This document shows, one piece after another, positions 16,315 to 25,109 of a stretch of 64,000 nucleotides of DNA. The stretch is from Neorhizobium huautlense. GTDB taxonomy: Bacteria; Pseudomonadota; Alphaproteobacteria; Rhizobiales; Rhizobiaceae. The DNA is taken from assembly GCF_030811685.1 (NCBI RefSeq), contig NZ_JAUSRF010000024.1, positions 23,965 to 87,964 of the forward strand. Direction: 5' to 3'. The translations under genes were made by a program, and so were the position numbers. The notes beneath the pieces were generated by a model. It did no database searches, was not told where the DNA came from, and was given only the letters and a program-made list of their open reading frames with translations. Each line of letters opens with the position of its first letter. Position 1 is the first letter of the stretch.

Positions 16315-17658
16315 ATGCACCCGGATCTTGTTGCCCGTTACGCCGCACCCGTTCCCCGCTACACCAGCTATCCCACCGCACCGCATTTCCATGCGGGGGT
16401 TGGTCCGGGCGATTACGCGGTCTGGCTCGGCGAGCATGATGGCCCGCTCTCGCTTTATCTGCATGTGCCCTTTTGCGACCGTCTCTGTTGGTATTGTGGC
16501 TGCCACACCAAGCAGGTGAAGCGATACGATCCGCTGGCGGCCTATCTCGATGCGCTGTTGCTGGAAATCGGTCTTGTCGCAGCGGCATTGAAGGATCGGC
16601 GGCAGGTGGTCGCCATCCATTTCGGCGGCGGCTCTCCGACCATGATCGCGCCAAGGGATTTGGTGCGTCTTCGCGAGGCGCTCGACCGGCATTTCGATAT
16701 CACCGAGAACTGCGAGATCAGCGTCGAGATCGATCCCGGTTTCGTCGATGAGGAAAAGCTCACCGCATGGCGCGATTTCGGCGTCACCCGCGCCAGTATC
16801 GGTGTGCAGGATTTCGACGAGGCCGTGCAAAAGGCCATCAACCGCCCACAGAGTTTCGAGCAGACCGCCTTTGTCGTCGAAACGCTGCGCAAACTCGGCA
16901 TCGGCGGCGTCAATCTCGATATCGTTTATGGCCTGCCGCACCAGACGATGGAAAGCGTCGAGCGCACGATCGAACTGTCGCTTGCCATGCAGCCGGATCG
17001 TTTTGCCATCTTCGGTTATGCGCATGTGCCGTGGATGAAAAAACACCAGACGCTGATCGATGAACAGGCGCTGCCGGGCGTGCAGGATCGTTTTGCCATG
17101 GCAGGGCTCGTCAGCGAGCGTCTGACGCAGGCCGGTTATCTGGCCGTCGGTATCGACCATTTTGCCAGGCCCGGCGACAGCCTTGCGACGGCGCTGGAGG
17201 CCGGCGAGGTGCATCGCAATTTCCAGGGTTACACGACCGACGCCGCCCCCGGTCTCGTCGGGCTCGGCGCATCCTCCATCGGCAGGGTCGGGCGTGGTTA
17301 TGTTCAGAATATCGTGGCGACCGGCGAATACATGCGTGCCGTGAAAGAGGGGCGTCTGCCGGTCCTGCGCGGTAAGGAGTTGACGGATATCGACCGTGTC
17401 GTCGGTGCCGCCATCGAGGATCTGATGTGCGGCTATGCGTTTTCGGTCAGCGATCTGGAGCGGCGTTTCGGCCCGGCGGCATCGGTTTTGCGGCCGGAGG
17501 CGGCGCAGGTGCAGCAGCAGGATGGTGACGGCATGACGGCGTTTGACGGCGACGTGTTTTCGGTCACGCCGGAGGGCCGCATTTTCGTGCGCACCATCGC
17601 GTCGCGTTTCGACCGCTATTTTGGTCAGGGCGCAGCCCGGCATTCTGTGGCTGTATGA
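16315..17658 (+). CDS. hemN: Oxygen-independent coproporphyrinogen III oxidase
   Basis: Radical SAM enzyme that converts coproporphyrinogen III to protoporphyrinogen IX in heme synthesis when oxygen is scarce. It has 447 residues. The iron-sulfur motif is HVPFCDRLCWYCGC (Cys54, Cys58, Cys61, plus Cys63); the extra cysteine and the N-terminal RYTSYPTAPHF separate true HemN from HemW. GGGSPT for SAM binding follows. AAGGAG lies 7 bases before the ATG. A FixK/FNR box is upstream. It converges with cysQ, with only 3 bases between stops. Confidence 0.95.
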   Translation: MHPDLVARYAAPVPRYTSYPTAPHFHAGVGPGDYAVWLGEHDGPLSLYLHVPFCDRLCWYCGCHTKQVKRYDPLAAYLDALLLEIGLVAAALKDRRQVVAIHFGGGSPTMIAPRDLVRLREALDRHFDITENCEISVEIDPGFVDEEKLTAWRDFGVTRASIGVQDFDEAVQKAINRPQSFEQTAFVVETLRKLGIGGVNLDIVYGLPHQTMESVERTIELSLAMQPDRFAIFGYAHVPWMKKHQTLIDEQALPGVQDRFAMAGLVSERLTQAGYLAVGIDHFARPGDSLATALEAGEVHRNFQGYTTDAAPGLVGLGASSIGRVGRGYVQNIVATGEYMRAVKEGRLPVLRGKELTDIDRVVGAAIEDLMCGYAFSVSDLERRFGPAASVLRPEAAQVQQQDGDGMTAFDGDVFSVTPEGRIFVRTIASRFDRYFGQGAARHSVAV

Positions 17659-17661
17659 GGA

Positions 17662-18447
17662 TCAGGCCGTTTCGGCGGCCCGGCCCCAGGCGATGAAGGA
17701 GGGGTTGGCAAAGTCGCTGTCGTGCGCCTGGTTGCGCTTTCCGTAGAGGAGCGGTTTGCCGTCCAGTCCGAGCGTCCTGCCGCCGGCCGCGCGAAGAACG
17801 GCGTCGCCGGCTGCCGTGTCCCATTCCATCGTGCGGGTAAAACGCGGATAGACGTCGGCGCCGCCCTCGGCCAGCATGCAGAATTTCAGCGACGAACCGA
17901 TGCTGCGACAGTCCTTCACCGCGTGTTCGGCAACGAAGGCATGGGTTTTTGCATCGCAATGCGAACGGCTAATCAGGCCGACCGGCGGTTTCACCACGGT
18001 GCGGCTGGTAATCGGCACGCGAATGGTCACCTGACCTTCGTCTGAAACCGCCATTTTCCACGCCTTGTCGCCTTCGCCGGCATAAGCGACGCCAAGCGCC
18101 GGCGCATACACGACACCGGCCACCGGCACGCCGCCGTCGATCAGGGCGATGTTGACGGTAAAATCGCTGCTCTTGTTGATGAATTCCTTGGTGCCGTCGA
18201 GCGGGTCGACCAGGAAAAAGCGGCTGTCGATATCCGGTGCATGGCCGGCGGCAACCGCTTCCTCGGCGATCACCGGAATATCGGGAAAGGCTTCGGTGAG
18301 CGCGGAAACGATGATCTCTTCGGCGATTTCGTCGGCCTGCGTCACGGGGCTGTCATCGGCCTTCAGCGATACATCCATGCCGTTGTGGTAGATGTGAAGA
18401 ATAGCGGCGCCCGCTTCCAGGGCAGCTTTTCCGAATATCGCGAGCAT
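17662..18447 (-). CDS. cysQ: 3'(2'),5'-bisphosphate nucleotidase CysQ
   Basis: Magnesium-dependent phosphatase of the inositol monophosphatase fold that clears 3'-phosphoadenosine 5'-phosphate from sulfate assimilation. It has 261 residues. Metal-site motifs are AEEAV (Glu62, Glu63), DPLDGTKEF (81-89) and MEWDTAAGDAVL near the C-terminus. The ATG at 18447 is chosen; an in-frame GTG at 18498 would give a basic N-terminal extension without a good ribosome-binding site. It lies between hemN and a hydroxyproline epimerase-like gene and is not linked to cys genes here. Confidence 0.92.
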   Translation of the reverse strand: MLAIFGKAALEAGAAILHIYHNGMDVSLKADDSPVTQADEIAEEIIVSALTEAFPDIPVIAEEAVAAGHAPDIDSRFFLVDPLDGTKEFINKSSDFTVNIALIDGGVPVAGVVYAPALGVAYAGEGDKAWKMAVSDEGQVTIRVPITSRTVVKPPVGLISRSHCDAKTHAFVAEHAVKDCRSIGSSLKFCMLAEGGADVYPRFTRTMEWDTAAGDAVLRAAGGRTLGLDGKPLLYGKRNQAHDSDFANPSFIAWGRAAETA

Positions 18448-18562
18448 TCGAAGCTTTTTCCTCGATTTGGCGGTGCGGGCCGGTCTAGAAGTGTTCACTA
18501 CTGCACCGCTTCACGCGTGCAGACAACGACAAAATACACCTGATCAGATAAGGAAGACGGAA

Positions 18563-19609
18563 ATGAGGTGGAAACGCACGATCCAGTTGCTGGACGTCCA
18601 CTGCGAAGGCGAGATCGGTCGCGTGGCGATCGGCGGCGTGCCAAAGATCCCCGGCGAGACCACGGCCGCAAAACTTGCCTGGCTCAACAGCGATCCGAAG
18701 GGGGAGGAACTGCGCCGCTTCCTCTGCCTCGAGCCGCGCGGCATGCCGCTCGGTTCCGTCAATCTTCTCCTGCCGCCGATTGATCCTGCAGCCGACGCCG
18801 CCTTCGTCATCCTGCAGCCGGATCAGGCGCATGCCAGCTCCGGTTCCAATTCGATCTGCGTCACAACGGCGCTTCTCGAATCCGGCATTGTCGAGATGCA
18901 GGAGCCGGAAACCGTCGTGACGCTGGAAACGGCGGCCGGCCTCGTGCGCGCCGTCGCCACTTGCCGCGATGGTCGCTGCGAAAAGGTCAGGCTCACCATG
19001 GTGCCGTCCTTCGTGCACGCGCTCGACCAGAAGCTTTCGACGCCGCAATGGGGCGATATCAGCCTCGATGTCTGCTACGGCGGCATTTTTTATGCGCTTG
19101 TGGATGTCGGCCAGATCGGCCTCACCATTTCCAAGGGCAATGCGGCAGCGCTCGTCAGCGCCGGAATGGTGATCAAGCAGCTCGCCAATGACGCATTTTC
19201 CGCCGTCCACCCGGAAATCCCGGCGATTTCCGGCATTGCCTATGTGATGTTCCGTGACGTGGATGCCGATGGCGCGGTGCGCACCTGCACCACCATGTGG
19301 CCGGGCCGGGCGGATCGCTCCCCCTGCGGCACCGGCAATTCCGCCAATCTGGCGGCGCTGCATGCGCGTGGAAAGGTCAAGGTCGGTGATGTCTTCACGT
19401 CACGCTCGATCATCGGTTCGGAATTCGAAGTGGGGCTGGAGCGGGAAACCACGATTGCCGGAAAACCTGCCATCGTGCCGACCATAACCGGCCGCGGTTT
19501 CACCTTCGGCCTGCATCAGGTGGCGCTTGATCCATTCGATCCGCTGGCCGCCGGTTTTGCCATGACCGATGTGTGGGGGCCGTCTGCAGGCGATATCCCC
19601 GACGCTTGA
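18563..19609 (+). CDS. Proline racemase-family enzyme (hydroxyproline epimerase or trans-3-hydroxyproline dehydratase)
   Basis: Member of the proline racemase superfamily, 348 residues. The second catalytic cysteine is present in DRSPCGTGNS (Cys255). The first catalytic position, a cysteine in classical racemases, is serine here: HASSGSNSI (Ser93). Ser/Cys members are known to act on hydroxyprolines, either epimerising 4-hydroxyproline or dehydrating trans-3-hydroxy-L-proline. AGGAAG precedes the ATG. No hydroxyproline catabolic genes adjoin it. The family is firm; the substrate is not. Confidence 0.8.
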   Translation: MRWKRTIQLLDVHCEGEIGRVAIGGVPKIPGETTAAKLAWLNSDPKGEELRRFLCLEPRGMPLGSVNLLLPPIDPAADAAFVILQPDQAHASSGSNSICVTTALLESGIVEMQEPETVVTLETAAGLVRAVATCRDGRCEKVRLTMVPSFVHALDQKLSTPQWGDISLDVCYGGIFYALVDVGQIGLTISKGNAAALVSAGMVIKQLANDAFSAVHPEIPAISGIAYVMFRDVDADGAVRTCTTMWPGRADRSPCGTGNSANLAALHARGKVKVGDVFTSRSIIGSEFEVGLERETTIAGKPAIVPTITGRGFTFGLHQVALDPFDPLAAGFAMTDVWGPSAGDIPDA

Positions 19610-19630
19610 GAGGCCGCCTGAACATGAAGA

Positions 19631-19659
19631 AGCCCGGACCGGCATGACCGGTCCGGGCT
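19631..19659. terminator. Strong hairpin between convergent genes
   Basis: AGCCCGGACCGG and CCGGTCCGGGCT form a perfect 12-bp stem with a 5-base loop, 21 bases after the epimerase-like stop. There is no T-run, so it may act as a transcript end-stabiliser or a shared, partly Rho-aided terminator. Confidence 0.6.
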
Positions 19660-19711
19660 CTCGAAGCGCTAGGGACCCGGGATGGAGCGGGCCGCGCCTC
19701 CCTGGGGTCTC

Positions 19712-20644
19712 TCAGATATCCTTCGGCTTGAGGCCAAAGGGCTCTACATCACCCTGTTTCAGAACAAGCGTGCTGACGCTTTCTGCCAGCTGGTCCGGCT
19801 CATGCGGGGCAGGCGGCGTCACACCGTGGTCTTCCAGCTGAGCCAGCTTGTAGGCACCGAACACATCGCCCTTGTCGGCAGCTGCACGGAACATTTCGGC
19901 GGCACGTTGCGGATTGGCGGCAATGCCTTCACCGTTTTCGTACATCAGGCCGAGATTGATCATGGCGTCCGTCGAACCGCGCTGGGCGGCGAGATCGTAC
20001 CATGCAATGGCGGTCTGGTTGTCTTCGGGAACCAGCTTGCCTTCGTCATAAATCGAGCCGATGTTGAAGGCGGCCGTATCGTCACCGCCAACGGCGGCTT
20101 TTTCGAACCATTTCAGGGCCTGCTGCCCATCGGGATTGGTGCCGAGCCCATCACGATAGGCGACGCCAAGATTGTACTGGGCCAGAACATTGCCGCTCGT
20201 GGCCGCTTCGCTGTAAAGCTTGAACTCGGCCTGCACATCGCCAAGACGGCCCATCAGCATGCCGAAATTCACCTTGGCAGCGGAATATCCACCGCCGACG
20301 GCGGCTTCATAGGCCGCCATCGCCTCATCCGGCTCCTGCGCCTTGTTGAGCGCACGTCCAAGCTGATAGGCAAAACGCGGGTTTCCGGTCGCCTCGAAAG
20401 CGGTGCGGCAAACGCCGATAGCCTGGACATCGATATTGTCGATATCGACAGGCGCGAACGTGGCGTTGCGGTCCCTGTCATAGGCGCTGCCTGCCATACG
20501 GTCGCAATCGCTCTGCAATGCCGCCGTGTGCTCGACCTTGGCGCGCTGTTCCGCGTTCAGGGAAACGGTCAGCATGCACAGCGCGACCGCACTTCCTGTG
20601 GCCAGCAGCATCATTCGATTGACTTTATTGGAACGGGACACCAT
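19712..20644 (-). CDS. Exported Sel1-repeat (TPR-like) protein
   Basis: 310 residues with a signal sequence (MMLLATGSAVALCMLTVSLNA) and at least four Sel1-like repeats. Each shows the A-x-x-x-LG-x-x-Y-x-x-G pattern: AQYNLGVAYRDGLG, AAFNIGSIYDEGKL, AMINLGLMYENGEG and AAYKL-like GAYKLAQLEDHG. Such arrays form alpha-solenoids that bind partner proteins, often in the envelope. The start may be 20644 or the methionines at 20614/20611. It is monocistronic, converging with the epimerase-like gene. The partner is unknown. Confidence 0.8.
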   Translation of the reverse strand: MVSRSNKVNRMMLLATGSAVALCMLTVSLNAEQRAKVEHTAALQSDCDRMAGSAYDRDRNATFAPVDIDNIDVQAIGVCRTAFEATGNPRFAYQLGRALNKAQEPDEAMAAYEAAVGGGYSAAKVNFGMLMGRLGDVQAEFKLYSEAATSGNVLAQYNLGVAYRDGLGTNPDGQQALKWFEKAAVGGDDTAAFNIGSIYDEGKLVPEDNQTAIAWYDLAAQRGSTDAMINLGLMYENGEGIAANPQRAAEMFRAAADKGDVFGAYKLAQLEDHGVTPPAPHEPDQLAESVSTLVLKQGDVEPFGLKPKDI

Positions 20645-20903
20645 CCTCGCCTCCGATCACCATCACTTAAAGATTGATGAACGAACGCCGCAATTGCGTG
20701 TCGGTTCCGCGTTTTCCTGCGGATTTACTGGCGTTTGCCAGGCGGCGGTATGACTAACGCCGCCAAATCCGCGTTCTATGAAGCTGAAATAGCTTGGCTT
20801 TCCTCGTCATCGCGAATTTTAATCACGCTTTGGTGCACGGTTGTTTCGCCGGGGCTTTCGATGATATGGCAAGACCTCTAATCCATGAAAAAGGCCGCTT
20901 TCC

Positions 20904-21941
20904 ATGACCCGCATCAGCATCCGCCGCCCCGATGATTGGCACCTGCATCTGCGTGACGGCGATATGTTGAAGGGCGTGATCGGCGATTCCAGCCGGCACT
21001 TTGCCCGCGCCATCATCATGCCGAACCTTGTTCCGCCGGTGGTGACGACGCAGGATGCGCAAGCCTATCGCCAGCGCATCATGGCGGCCCTGCCGGCAGG
21101 CGATCGTTTCGAACCGCTGATGACACTTTACCTCACCGAACATACGGATGCCGATGATGTCGAGGCCGGCAAGGCGAGCGGCCTCATCCACGCGGTCAAG
21201 CTTTATCCGGCCGGCGCCACCACCAACTCGCATGGCGGCGTGCGCGACATGGACAAGGCGATGCCGGTGCTGGAGCGCATGGCAAAGATCGGCCTGCCGC
21301 TCTGTGTGCATGGCGAAGTGACGACGCCGGAAGTCGATATTTTCGATCGCGAAGCCGTCTTCATTGAAACCGTGCTCGATCCGCTGCGCAAGCGTCTGCC
21401 GGAACTGAAGATCACCATGGAGCATGTCACCACATCCAATGGCATCGATTACATCAAGTCGGCTGAAAACAATCTGGCCGGTACCATCACCACCCACCAC
21501 CTGATCATCAACCGCAACGCCATTCTGGTCGGCGGCATTCGCCCGCATTATTATTGCTTGCCGGTCGCCAAGCGCGAAAGCCATCGCCTGGCCCTGCGTG
21601 CCGCTGCCACTTCGGGCGACAGCCGTTTCTTCCTCGGAACGGATTCCGCGCCGCATGTCGATCCGCTGAAGGAATGCGGCTGCGGCTGCGCCGGCATCTA
21701 TACCTCGATCAATACGATGAGCTGCCTTGCGCATGTGTTCGAAGAGGATGGCGCGCTCGACCGGCTGGAAGCCTTTTCCTCGCTCAACGGCCCGGCATGG
21801 TATGGCCTGGCTCCGAACGAAGATCGCATCACGCTGGAAAAACAGGCAGAGCCGGTTTCCTTCCCCGCCAAGATCGAAACGGGCGCCGGTCCGGTGACCG
21901 TATTTGACCCGATGTTTCCGGTACACTGGTCGGTTGTATGA
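20904..21941 (+). CDS. pyrC: Dihydroorotase (class II)
   Basis: Zinc amidohydrolase that cyclises N-carbamoyl-L-aspartate to dihydroorotate in pyrimidine synthesis. It has 345 residues, the length of E. coli-type PyrC. Metal ligands are in DWHLHLRDG (His13, His15), the carboxylated lysine is in HAVKLYPAGATTNS, and later histidines are in VHGEV, EHVTT and TTHHL. The aspartate is in FLGTDSAPH. It sits upstream of the GGDEF gene and about 1.4 kb before pyrE. Confidence 0.96.
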   Translation: MTRISIRRPDDWHLHLRDGDMLKGVIGDSSRHFARAIIMPNLVPPVVTTQDAQAYRQRIMAALPAGDRFEPLMTLYLTEHTDADDVEAGKASGLIHAVKLYPAGATTNSHGGVRDMDKAMPVLERMAKIGLPLCVHGEVTTPEVDIFDREAVFIETVLDPLRKRLPELKITMEHVTTSNGIDYIKSAENNLAGTITTHHLIINRNAILVGGIRPHYYCLPVAKRESHRLALRAAATSGDSRFFLGTDSAPHVDPLKECGCGCAGIYTSINTMSCLAHVFEEDGALDRLEAFSSLNGPAWYGLAPNEDRITLEKQAEPVSFPAKIETGAGPVTVFDPMFPVHWSVV

Positions 21942-22023
21942 GAGAAGATACAAATTCCCCCAGTAATGGTCGAATAACCGGAGCATTTTAGCAGCCCCGG
22001 TAATATTTTGATCATGAATCGGG

Positions 22024-22069
22024 TCCTAAGTTACCGCCCAACGTGAGGGCGGATGTTCGCCTTGGGGGA
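22024..22069 (+). promoter_or_regulatory. Candidate structured leader of the GGDEF gene, shared with the chemoreceptor
   Basis: In order, the leader has CCTAAG (22025-22030), TTACCGC (22031-22037), hairpin CCGCCC-AACGTGA-GGGCGG (22034-22052) containing CCAACGTG, and TCGCCTTGGGGGA (22057-22069). CCTAAG pairs with CTTGGG (22061-22066), and T22024 with G22067. Compared with the chemoreceptor leader, A22029 replaces G while pairing with the same T is kept. The loop hairpin differs completely in sequence but stays paired. Family unknown; not a c-di-GMP GEMM riboswitch by eye. Confidence 0.5.
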
Positions 22070-22111
22070 ATGGCGGGACATGATGCCCGTCGGGGACACG
22101 GCGAGGCATGA
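22070..22111 (+). CDS. Possible 13-codon leader peptide overlapping the GGDEF start
   Basis: An ATG directly after the conserved GGGGGA opens a short frame reading MAGHDARRGHGEA. Its TGA (22109-22111) overlaps the GGDEF ATG at 22108 as ATGA. If translated, it would couple GGDEF translation to the leader element. There is no protein-level evidence and it could be chance. Confidence 0.3.
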   Translation: MAGHDARRGHGEA

Positions 22112-23283
22112 TGCTCGATTACAACTCACTTCTTCTTGCGCTGGGATTCTCGGCGATCTGCCTGCTGGTCGCGCTTTTCGCCACCTGGGCATCGCGCCGC
22201 AGCGACAGCTTCATGCTCACCTGGGTGGTCAGCCTGGCGCTGATCATCGTCGGCATTTTCAGCTACAGCGCTTATACGCTGGAGGCAGGCCTCATCATCG
22301 GCGCCATCTCCTATTTCTTCATCATGGCAGGCTTTTCCGTCATGTATGCGGCCGGATGCCAGTTTCGATCCGGGCGTTCGCCACTGCGCGTGTCTCTGGT
22401 TGCAGGCGCCATCGTCATGGCTCTCGGCCTGCCGGCCATGCTGCTGGGCTATGATGGCATTTCGATCATCATGATGAACGTCACGACGGCGATCCTTCTG
22501 ATCGCCACGGGCCGCGAATATTGGCTGGTGCGGCACGAAGCGCCGGGGCCGCTGGTCGGCATGGCATCGCTTTATACGACGGCTGGAATTTCCTTTGCGC
22601 TTTGCGCAATTGTTCTGATCCATGGCCAGCAATGGGTGATCGGACATGCGCCGCAGAACTGGGCGGAAAAGCTCAACATCGCCATCTGCATTGCCAGCAT
22701 GACCGGTGTCGGCGCCTTTTCGCTGGCGCTGCACCAATGGCGTCTGGCGGCCTTCCATCGCCGTGAAGCCATGACCGATCCGCTGACCGGCCTGCTCAAT
22801 CGCCGCGCCGTGTTCGAGGAGTTCGGCGCAGCGCAGATGGACCAGTCCACCGCCGTCATCGTGTTCGATATCGACCGTTTCAAGTCGATCAACGACCAGC
22901 ACGGTCATGCGGCCGGCGACGTGGTCATTCGCGCCTTTGCCACTGAGATGAAGGTACAGGCCGAGACGGCTACCATCGCCCGCCTTGGTGGCGAGGAGTT
23001 TGTGGTCATCGTCAGAAATGTTCTTCCCGGTCGTGCCGAAAGGATTGCCGAACGTATTCGTCGTGGTTTTGCCGACCGCATGATCGATATCGGCGGCACG
23101 GCTGTGTCCTGCACCGCCAGCGCCGGCATCGCTTTTGGCACCGCGGAAGGCCGTAGCTTCGATACCGTTCTCAATCTGGCCGATGGCGCGCTCTACGAGG
23201 CCAAGCGTGCCGGACGCAACCGGGTGGAGGTCGCCGGCTTCCTGCATGCGGTCGATCTGGAAGAGGTGCGCACCAGCGCCTGA
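22108..23283 (+). CDS. Membrane-anchored GGDEF diguanylate cyclase
   Basis: 391 residues. The N-terminal 210 residues form about six membrane helices (starting LLALGFSAICLLVALFATW). A GGDEF domain follows with DPLTGLLNRRA at 224-234, FDIDRFKSIND at 253-263 and the active loop RLGGEEF (GGEEF 294-298), a catalytically competent variant. No RxxD inhibitory site is seen five residues ahead, so product inhibition is unlikely. It would make cyclic di-GMP in response to a membrane or respiratory cue. The start at 22108 (or the adjacent ATG 22111) follows GCGAGG. A stem at 23308 ends the gene. Confidence 0.88.
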   Translation: MMLDYNSLLLALGFSAICLLVALFATWASRRSDSFMLTWVVSLALIIVGIFSYSAYTLEAGLIIGAISYFFIMAGFSVMYAAGCQFRSGRSPLRVSLVAGAIVMALGLPAMLLGYDGISIIMMNVTTAILLIATGREYWLVRHEAPGPLVGMASLYTTAGISFALCAIVLIHGQQWVIGHAPQNWAEKLNIAICIASMTGVGAFSLALHQWRLAAFHRREAMTDPLTGLLNRRAVFEEFGAAQMDQSTAVIVFDIDRFKSINDQHGHAAGDVVIRAFATEMKVQAETATIARLGGEEFVVIVRNVLPGRAERIAERIRRGFADRMIDIGGTAVSCTASAGIAFGTAEGRSFDTVLNLADGALYEAKRAGRNRVEVAGFLHAVDLEEVRTSA

Positions 23284-23307
23284 TGTTCTCGGCACTTTTA
23301 GCTCCTG

Positions 23308-23337
23308 AAGGCCGCGATCCACTGGAAGCGCGGCTTT
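23308..23337 (+). terminator. Terminator after the GGDEF gene
   Basis: AAGGCCGCG and CGCGGCTTT pair as a 9-bp stem with one G-U pair, followed by CTT. It lies 25 bases past the stop and 45 before pyrE. Confidence 0.6.
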
Positions 23338-23381
23338 CTTGCTGATATGCCGCAGCAACGGACGCACAAGGAGCACGAGAC

Positions 23382-24074
23382 ATGCACACCACATTTACCG
23401 ATCGCACGGTCATGGCCGAACTCATGGCAAAGATGCTGTGGGAAATCGGGGCGGTGCATTTTAATGCGGAAAAGCACTACAAGTTCGCCTCGGGCATGAT
23501 GAGCCCGGTCTATATCGATTGCCGCAAGCTGCTCTCCTATCCGCGTGTCCGCTCCACCATCATGGACTTTGCCGTTGCCACGCTGCTGCGTGATGCCGGT
23601 TTCGAAAAGTTCGATTGCATTGCCGGTGGCGAAACGGCTGGCATTCCCTTCGCGGCGCTTCTGGCGGACCGTCTCGGCTTGCCGATGATCTATGTCCGCA
23701 AGCAGCCCAAGGGCCACGGCCGCAACGCCCAGATCGAAGGCAACATGCCGGAAGGTTCGCGCGTTCTCGTCATCGAGGACCTGACCACGGCCGGCGGTTC
23801 GATGTTCAAGTTCATCGACGCCATTCGCGCGGCCGGCGGCGTTGTCGATCACGGCATGGCGCTGTTCTATTATGGCATTTTCGATGAAGGCGCGCTGCGT
23901 TTCGCCGATGGCAAGGTGCAGTTCCACCACATCGCCACCTGGCGCAATGTTCTGGCCGTCGCGCGCGACCAGAAACTGTTCGACGAAAAGACGCTTTCGG
24001 AAGTAGAGGCATTCCTCGACGCGCCGCTGGCATGGTCCGCCCGCAATGGCGGCATCAGCGAGTTGCCGCGCTAA
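23382..24074 (+). CDS. pyrE: Orotate phosphoribosyltransferase
   Basis: Joins orotate to PRPP to give OMP in pyrimidine synthesis. It has 230 residues. The PRPP-binding motif is VLVIEDLTTAGGSM, preceded by the flexible catalytic loop VRKQPKGHGRNAQIEG. AAGGAG lies 9 bases before the ATG. It is separated from pyrC by the GGDEF gene. A 13-bp inverted repeat follows. Confidence 0.95.
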   Translation: MHTTFTDRTVMAELMAKMLWEIGAVHFNAEKHYKFASGMMSPVYIDCRKLLSYPRVRSTIMDFAVATLLRDAGFEKFDCIAGGETAGIPFAALLADRLGLPMIYVRKQPKGHGRNAQIEGNMPEGSRVLVIEDLTTAGGSMFKFIDAIRAAGGVVDHGMALFYYGIFDEGALRFADGKVQFHHIATWRNVLAVARDQKLFDEKTLSEVEAFLDAPLAWSARNGGISELPR

Positions 24075-24086
24075 GCGCAAATTTTT

Positions 24087-24126
24087 AAGCGAGCTTTTGC
24101 TCTGGTCAATTGTCAAAAGCTCGCTT
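24087..24126 (+). terminator. 13-bp inverted repeat after pyrE
   Basis: AAGCGAGCTTTTG and CAAAAGCTCGCTT are perfectly paired with a 14-base spacer. It probably ends the pyrE transcript. It also lies 41 bases before the fructokinase start, so an operator role cannot be excluded. Confidence 0.6.
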
Positions 24127-24166
24127 ATTCCTGTGCCAAACAGGTTATTCCTCGGGAGGGAAATCC

Positions 24167-25093
24167 ATGATCTTGTGCTGCGGCGAAGCCCTTATCGACA
24201 TGCTTCCGCGTGAAACCACGCTCGGCGAACCGGCGTTTTCGCCCTATGCCGGCGGTGCGGTGTTCAATACGGCGATCGCGCTTGGCCGTCTCGGCGTCAA
24301 GACCGGCTTCTTTACCGGTCTGGCTGACGACATGATGGGCGATATCCTTCGCGACACGCTGCGCAAGAGCAATGTCGATTTCAGCTATTGCGCGCTTGCC
24401 TCGCGCCCCTCGACGATTGCCTTCGTGAAATTGGTCGATGGCCACGCCACCTACGCCTTCTACGACGAAGGTACGGCCGGCCGCATGATCACCGAAGCCG
24501 ATCTGCCGGCACTGGGCGATGATTGCGAGGCCCTGCATTTTGGCGCGATCAGCCTCATCCCGGAGCCCTGTGGTTCGACCTATGAGGCGCTGATGAAGCG
24601 CGAGGCGGCCACCCGCGTCATCTCGCTCGATCCAAATATCCGTCCCGGTTTCATCAAGGACAAGGCGGCGCATCTCGCCCGCATCAACCGCATGGCGGCG
24701 ATGTCCGATATCGTCAAGTTTTCGGATGAGGACCTCGCCTGGTTCGGCATGGAAGGCGACGAAGATACGCTCGCCCGCCATTGGCTGCATCACGGCGCAA
24801 AGCTGGTCGTCGTCACCCGTGGTGCCGAAGGCGCGGTCGGTTACACGGCTGCCCACAAGGTCACCGTGCCGAGCGAGCGCGTGACGGTGGTCGATACGGT
24901 CGGTGCCGGCGACACGTTCGATGCCGGCATTCTCGCCTCGCTGAAGATGCAGAACCTGCTGACCAAGGCGCAGGTGGCGAACCTGACGGAAGACCAGATC
25001 GCCAAGGCGCTGGCGCTGGGTGCAAAGGCTGCGGCGGTCACGGTATCGCGGGCAGGGGCCAATCCGCCGTTTGCGGAAGAGATCGGGCTGTAA
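24167..25093 (+). CDS. frk: Fructokinase (PfkB-family sugar kinase)
   Basis: 308 residues, the size of the characterised Rhizobium leguminosarum Frk. Ribokinase-fold signatures are PYAGGAVFNTAIALGRLG near the N-terminus and DTVGAGDTFDAG (second PfkB signature, with the catalytic aspartate) near residue 250. The ATG at 24167 follows GGGAGGG; an upstream in-frame ATG at 24110 lies inside the inverted repeat and is rejected. Fructose is the likely substrate by family, but other ketoses are possible. pgi, on the opposite strand nearby, would use the product's isomer. Confidence 0.85.
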   Translation: MILCCGEALIDMLPRETTLGEPAFSPYAGGAVFNTAIALGRLGVKTGFFTGLADDMMGDILRDTLRKSNVDFSYCALASRPSTIAFVKLVDGHATYAFYDEGTAGRMITEADLPALGDDCEALHFGAISLIPEPCGSTYEALMKREAATRVISLDPNIRPGFIKDKAAHLARINRMAAMSDIVKFSDEDLAWFGMEGDEDTLARHWLHHGAKLVVVTRGAEGAVGYTAAHKVTVPSERVTVVDTVGAGDTFDAGILASLKMQNLLTKAQVANLTEDQIAKALALGAKAAAVTVSRAGANPPFAEEIGL

Positions 25094-25109
25094 GCATCAA
25101 GGGTCCGAG

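Noticed and set aside
22024..22069. GEMM (c-di-GMP-I) riboswitch before the GGDEF gene
   Set aside because: The conserved GGCAAACC and GACGCAAAGCC segments of GEMM are absent; the element matches the chemoreceptor leader instead.
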